Positions 61,787-64,000 of a DNA stretch of 64,000 bases are shown here, one piece after another. The position numbers and the translations under genes are program-made. Position 1 is the first letter of the stretch. Each line of letters opens with the position of its first letter. This DNA is from Paenibacillus sp. VTT E-133291 (GTDB lineage Bacteria; Bacillota; Bacilli; Paenibacillales; Paenibacillaceae): assembly GCF_002264395.1 (NCBI RefSeq), contig NZ_NFVA01000007.1:1-64000 (forward strand), read 5' to 3'. The notes beneath the pieces were generated by a model. It saw nothing but the letters and a program-made list of their open reading frames with translations. It made no database searches and was not told the DNA's origin.

Positions 61787-63571
61787 TTGAGTAAGCGTTC
61801 TATAAACGGAACAGATTTTACCGCTATGGTATTGGCTGGAGCGGATAAGCTGCAACAGCATGCAGAACACGTCAATTCCCTAAATGTTTTTCCGGTTCCA
61901 GACGGAGATACCGGAACTAACATGAATTTGACGATGACCGCAGGTGCGAATGAATTGAAGAAAAATAATACAATGTCTGTCGGTCAATGTGCAGGTGTAC
62001 TCTCTAAGGGCTTGTTAATGGGCGCACGGGGGAACTCCGGTGTTATTTTATCTCAATTGTTCAGAGGATTTAGCAGATCTGCAGCTCAGCATGATGAGCT
62101 AAACACACAGCAATTTGCTGCTGCACTGCAAAGCGGAGTGGACGCAGCCTATAAAGCAGTTGTGAAGCCTGTAGAAGGAACTATTCTTACAGTGGCTAAA
62201 GAGGCTGCGAGACATGCTGTCTACTATGCTCGCCGAACTACAGATGTTACAGAGCTCATGACAGAGGTATTGGCCAAAGCAAAGGAAGCCTTAGCCTATA
62301 CACCGGAACAATTGCCTGTCTTGAAGCAAGTCGGTGTCGTAGATTCTGGAGGTCAAGGGTTGGTCTATATTTATGAAGGGTTTCACCAGCATCTGACGAG
62401 CGGAAGCTCCGGTGTGTCTGAAACTGTAAAAGGACAACCTCAGGCACCAGTCGTGCCAACACCAGTACCAGTGTTAAAGAAACCTGAAAGCGAACTGTCT
62501 TCTGTACAGTCTTCTGCACAATCACAGCTTTCTACAGAAGACATAGAATTTCTATATGATATGGAGTTCTTCATTAATCGCCAGTTAGGCGGTAACGTGA
62601 GAACGGATTTTGATGAGGAAGCCTTTAGGAAAGCGTTGTCAGTAAATGGAGATTCCATTATTGTAATTTCGGATGATGAAACCATTAAAGTACATGTGCA
62701 TTCCAAGGCTCCAGGTGAAGTTTTGAATCTGGCACTCCTCTATGGGGAAATTACGCAGATTCATATTCTCAATATGCGTGAGCAACACCGTGACTTGCTA
62801 ACAGCAGGGATGGATATTGCACCTATGCCAGATGTTTTCGCTGATATGCCGGATGAACAGAGCCGGGTACAATCAGCTCCAGCCGAACCACCAGCAGATG
62901 ATTTGGCACCTTACGGATTCATCGCAGTATCATCAGGGGCTGGGATTGCAGATATATTCAAAAGTCTCGGTGTGGATGTTGTCCTAGCTGGAGGTCAGAC
63001 TATGAACCCTAGTACAGAGGATTTCGTGAACGCGATTTCTTCTATATCTGCGAAGCATGTATACATTCTGCCGAATAACTCCAATATTGTTCTTGCCGCT
63101 CAGCAAGCTAAAGATCTCTTGGAGGGCGAACGTGAGATTACGGTTATTCCAAGTAAAAGCATTCCTCAAGGAATCGCTGCAGCCTTTGCGTTCCAAGAAG
63201 AGGATTCCGTGGAAATTAATTCTGGGAACATGCTAGAAGCAATCTCACAGGTCAAGTCAGGACAAGTAACAAATGCTGTCCGTGATACAAGCTTTGATGA
63301 TCTGGAGATTAAATCCGGGCAATTTATCGGAATTTCAAATTCCAAAATTGTCGCTGCCGCAGATGATCTGTTAGCTGCAAGTCAGGCCCTGCTGTCCAAC
63401 ATGCTTGAGAATGGCGATGAAATCGTTACGATCCTTATTGGAGCAGAAACTGATTCTGAGGTCACAGATTCCTTAAGAGATTGGCTGGAAGAGACTTACC
63501 CGAATGTGGAAGTAGAGATTCATGAGGGTGGCCAACCCCTTTATTATTATCTTTTCTCCGTAGAGCCATAG
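61787..63571 (+). CDS. fakA: fatty acid kinase catalytic subunit FakA (YloV, DhaL-like)
   Basis: FakA phosphorylates exogenous fatty acids that are carried by a FakB protein. The 594 residues have an N-terminal DhaL-type ATP-binding domain (about 1-200) with NVFPVPDGDTGTNMNLT (metal aspartates) and GLLMGARGNSGVILSQLFRGF, then VDSGGQGLVYIYEGF. A middle domain and a C-terminal EDD-like half follow, with FIAVSSGAGIADIFKSLGVD. The TTG at 61787 with GGAAGGGG upstream is preferred over an ATG at 61751. The next gene encodes a FakB-like protein, which fits the pathway. Confidence 0.93.
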   Translation: MSKRSINGTDFTAMVLAGADKLQQHAEHVNSLNVFPVPDGDTGTNMNLTMTAGANELKKNNTMSVGQCAGVLSKGLLMGARGNSGVILSQLFRGFSRSAAQHDELNTQQFAAALQSGVDAAYKAVVKPVEGTILTVAKEAARHAVYYARRTTDVTELMTEVLAKAKEALAYTPEQLPVLKQVGVVDSGGQGLVYIYEGFHQHLTSGSSGVSETVKGQPQAPVVPTPVPVLKKPESELSSVQSSAQSQLSTEDIEFLYDMEFFINRQLGGNVRTDFDEEAFRKALSVNGDSIIVISDDETIKVHVHSKAPGEVLNLALLYGEITQIHILNMREQHRDLLTAGMDIAPMPDVFADMPDEQSRVQSAPAEPPADDLAPYGFIAVSSGAGIADIFKSLGVDVVLAGGQTMNPSTEDFVNAISSISAKHVYILPNNSNIVLAAQQAKDLLEGEREITVIPSKSIPQGIAAAFAFQEEDSVEINSGNMLEAISQVKSGQVTNAVRDTSFDDLEIKSGQFIGISNSKIVAAADDLLAASQALLSNMLENGDEIVTILIGAETDSEVTDSLRDWLEETYPNVEVEIHEGGQPLYYYLFSVEP

Positions 63572-63655
63572 ATAGATGCTGAGGGTTCTATAACAGTTCA
63601 GAAGCAACTTGCTAATTACGTAGTTGGCAAAATTATAGTATGGGGGAGATAATCC

Positions 63656-64000
63656 ATGAATCGTACCATTATCGTCACCGACAGCACATCTGATATCCCG
63701 CCAGCAATGGCGGAAACGTATGGCATTGAGGTCGTCCCTTTGACCTTGATGTTCGGCGAAGAGGCTTTCCGGGACAATCTGGATATGACGCCGGAGCAGT
63801 TCTATGAGCGACTTCCCCGCTCGTCACAGTTGCCGACTACTTCTCAACCTTCACCGGTTGAATACATGAATGTGTATCGAGATATTCTGGAACGTTCCCC
63901 GGGAAGTCCTATCCTTTCGTTTCATATTTCTTCTGGACTAAGCGGTACGTATCAATCAGCACTATTGGCTAAATCGATGTTGGAGGAAGAGGGAGAAGGG
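63656..64000 (+). CDS. DegV family fatty-acid-binding protein, FakB-like (cut by window end)
   Basis: The first 115 codons are present and the frame is open to the last base. The start MNRTIIVTDSTSDIPPAMAE, the segment TSQPSPVEY and the ISSGLSGTYQSA motif are those of the DegV/FakB family, which bind a fatty acid and present it to FakA. GGGGGAG precedes the ATG. It lies 84 bases after fakA and probably shares its transcript. Confidence 0.93.
   Translation, partial: MNRTIIVTDSTSDIPPAMAETYGIEVVPLTLMFGEEAFRDNLDMTPEQFYERLPRSSQLPTTSQPSPVEYMNVYRDILERSPGSPILSFHISSGLSGTYQSALLAKSMLEEEGEG

Overview
The window reads as one contiguous, ordinary stretch of chromosome from a spore-forming Gram-positive of the Paenibacillus type (Bacillota). 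The grounds are a spore-germination (GerA/GerC/GerB) operon, a SpoVM peptide, RemA, RicF (YlbF), YlbG, YlaN, CcpA, purine-rich Shine-Dalgarno sites with many TTG and GTG starts, and gene order that matches two known Bacillus subtilis neighbourhoods. I see no phage, insertion sequence, CRISPR array, rRNA or tRNA.

Layout. 1-4030: a two-gene PTS operon (N-acetylglucosamine-type EIICBA and Enzyme I). 4087-6130: an ECF sigma factor with a membrane-anchored DUF4179 partner. 6160-8670: a DJ-1/PfpI protein, a small zinc-ribbon protein and ccpA. 8700-11990: mtnN, then the divergent acuA/acsA pair for acetate activation and its control, with a consensus cre operator in the intergenic region. 12000-18090: a class A penicillin-binding protein, rpsD with a structured S4-type leader, and a GAF-GGDEF protein. 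18200-26470: a lipoprotein, an M29 aminopeptidase, an HPr-like protein without the phosphoryl histidine, ylaN, a Ca2+/H+ exchanger, an Asp23-family protein, ftsW with a yugN-like gene, an M20 amidohydrolase and a CBS protein. 26500-33720: a bacterial XPB-type helicase with a partner gene, ricF, ylbG, an unknown gene, a LysR regulator and a PHP-domain phosphoesterase.

33720-64000 is the classical ylo block: rqcH, yloB, [dapF, gerA, gerC, gerB, small membrane gene, yitJ], yicC, remA, gmk, rpoZ, coaBC, priA, def, fmt, rsmB, rlmN, prpC, prkC, rsgA, rpe, spoVM, rpmB, fakA and a fakB/degV gene cut by the window end. The bracketed genes are an insertion compared with B. subtilis as I recall it; thiN (between rpe and spoVM) and yloU (between rpmB and fakA) are missing from their usual places.

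Themes. Carbon control recurs: PTS genes, ccpA, a Ser46-type HPr-like protein, and an acuA/acsA region carrying a cre. Envelope growth and its signalling recur too: PBP1, FtsW, PrpC/PrkC with PASTA domains, DapF. Translation and its quality control form a third group: S4, L28, Def, Fmt, RsmB, RlmN, RsgA, RqcH.

I found no clearly new multi-gene system. The items most worth a second look are the His15-less HPr-like protein, the XPB helicase pair, a two-copy intergenic palindromic repeat (26506-26570 and 35670-35745), the rpsD leader, the cre operator and the 26-residue spoVM gene. All family assignments come from reading the translated sequence against remembered family features; no database search was possible.
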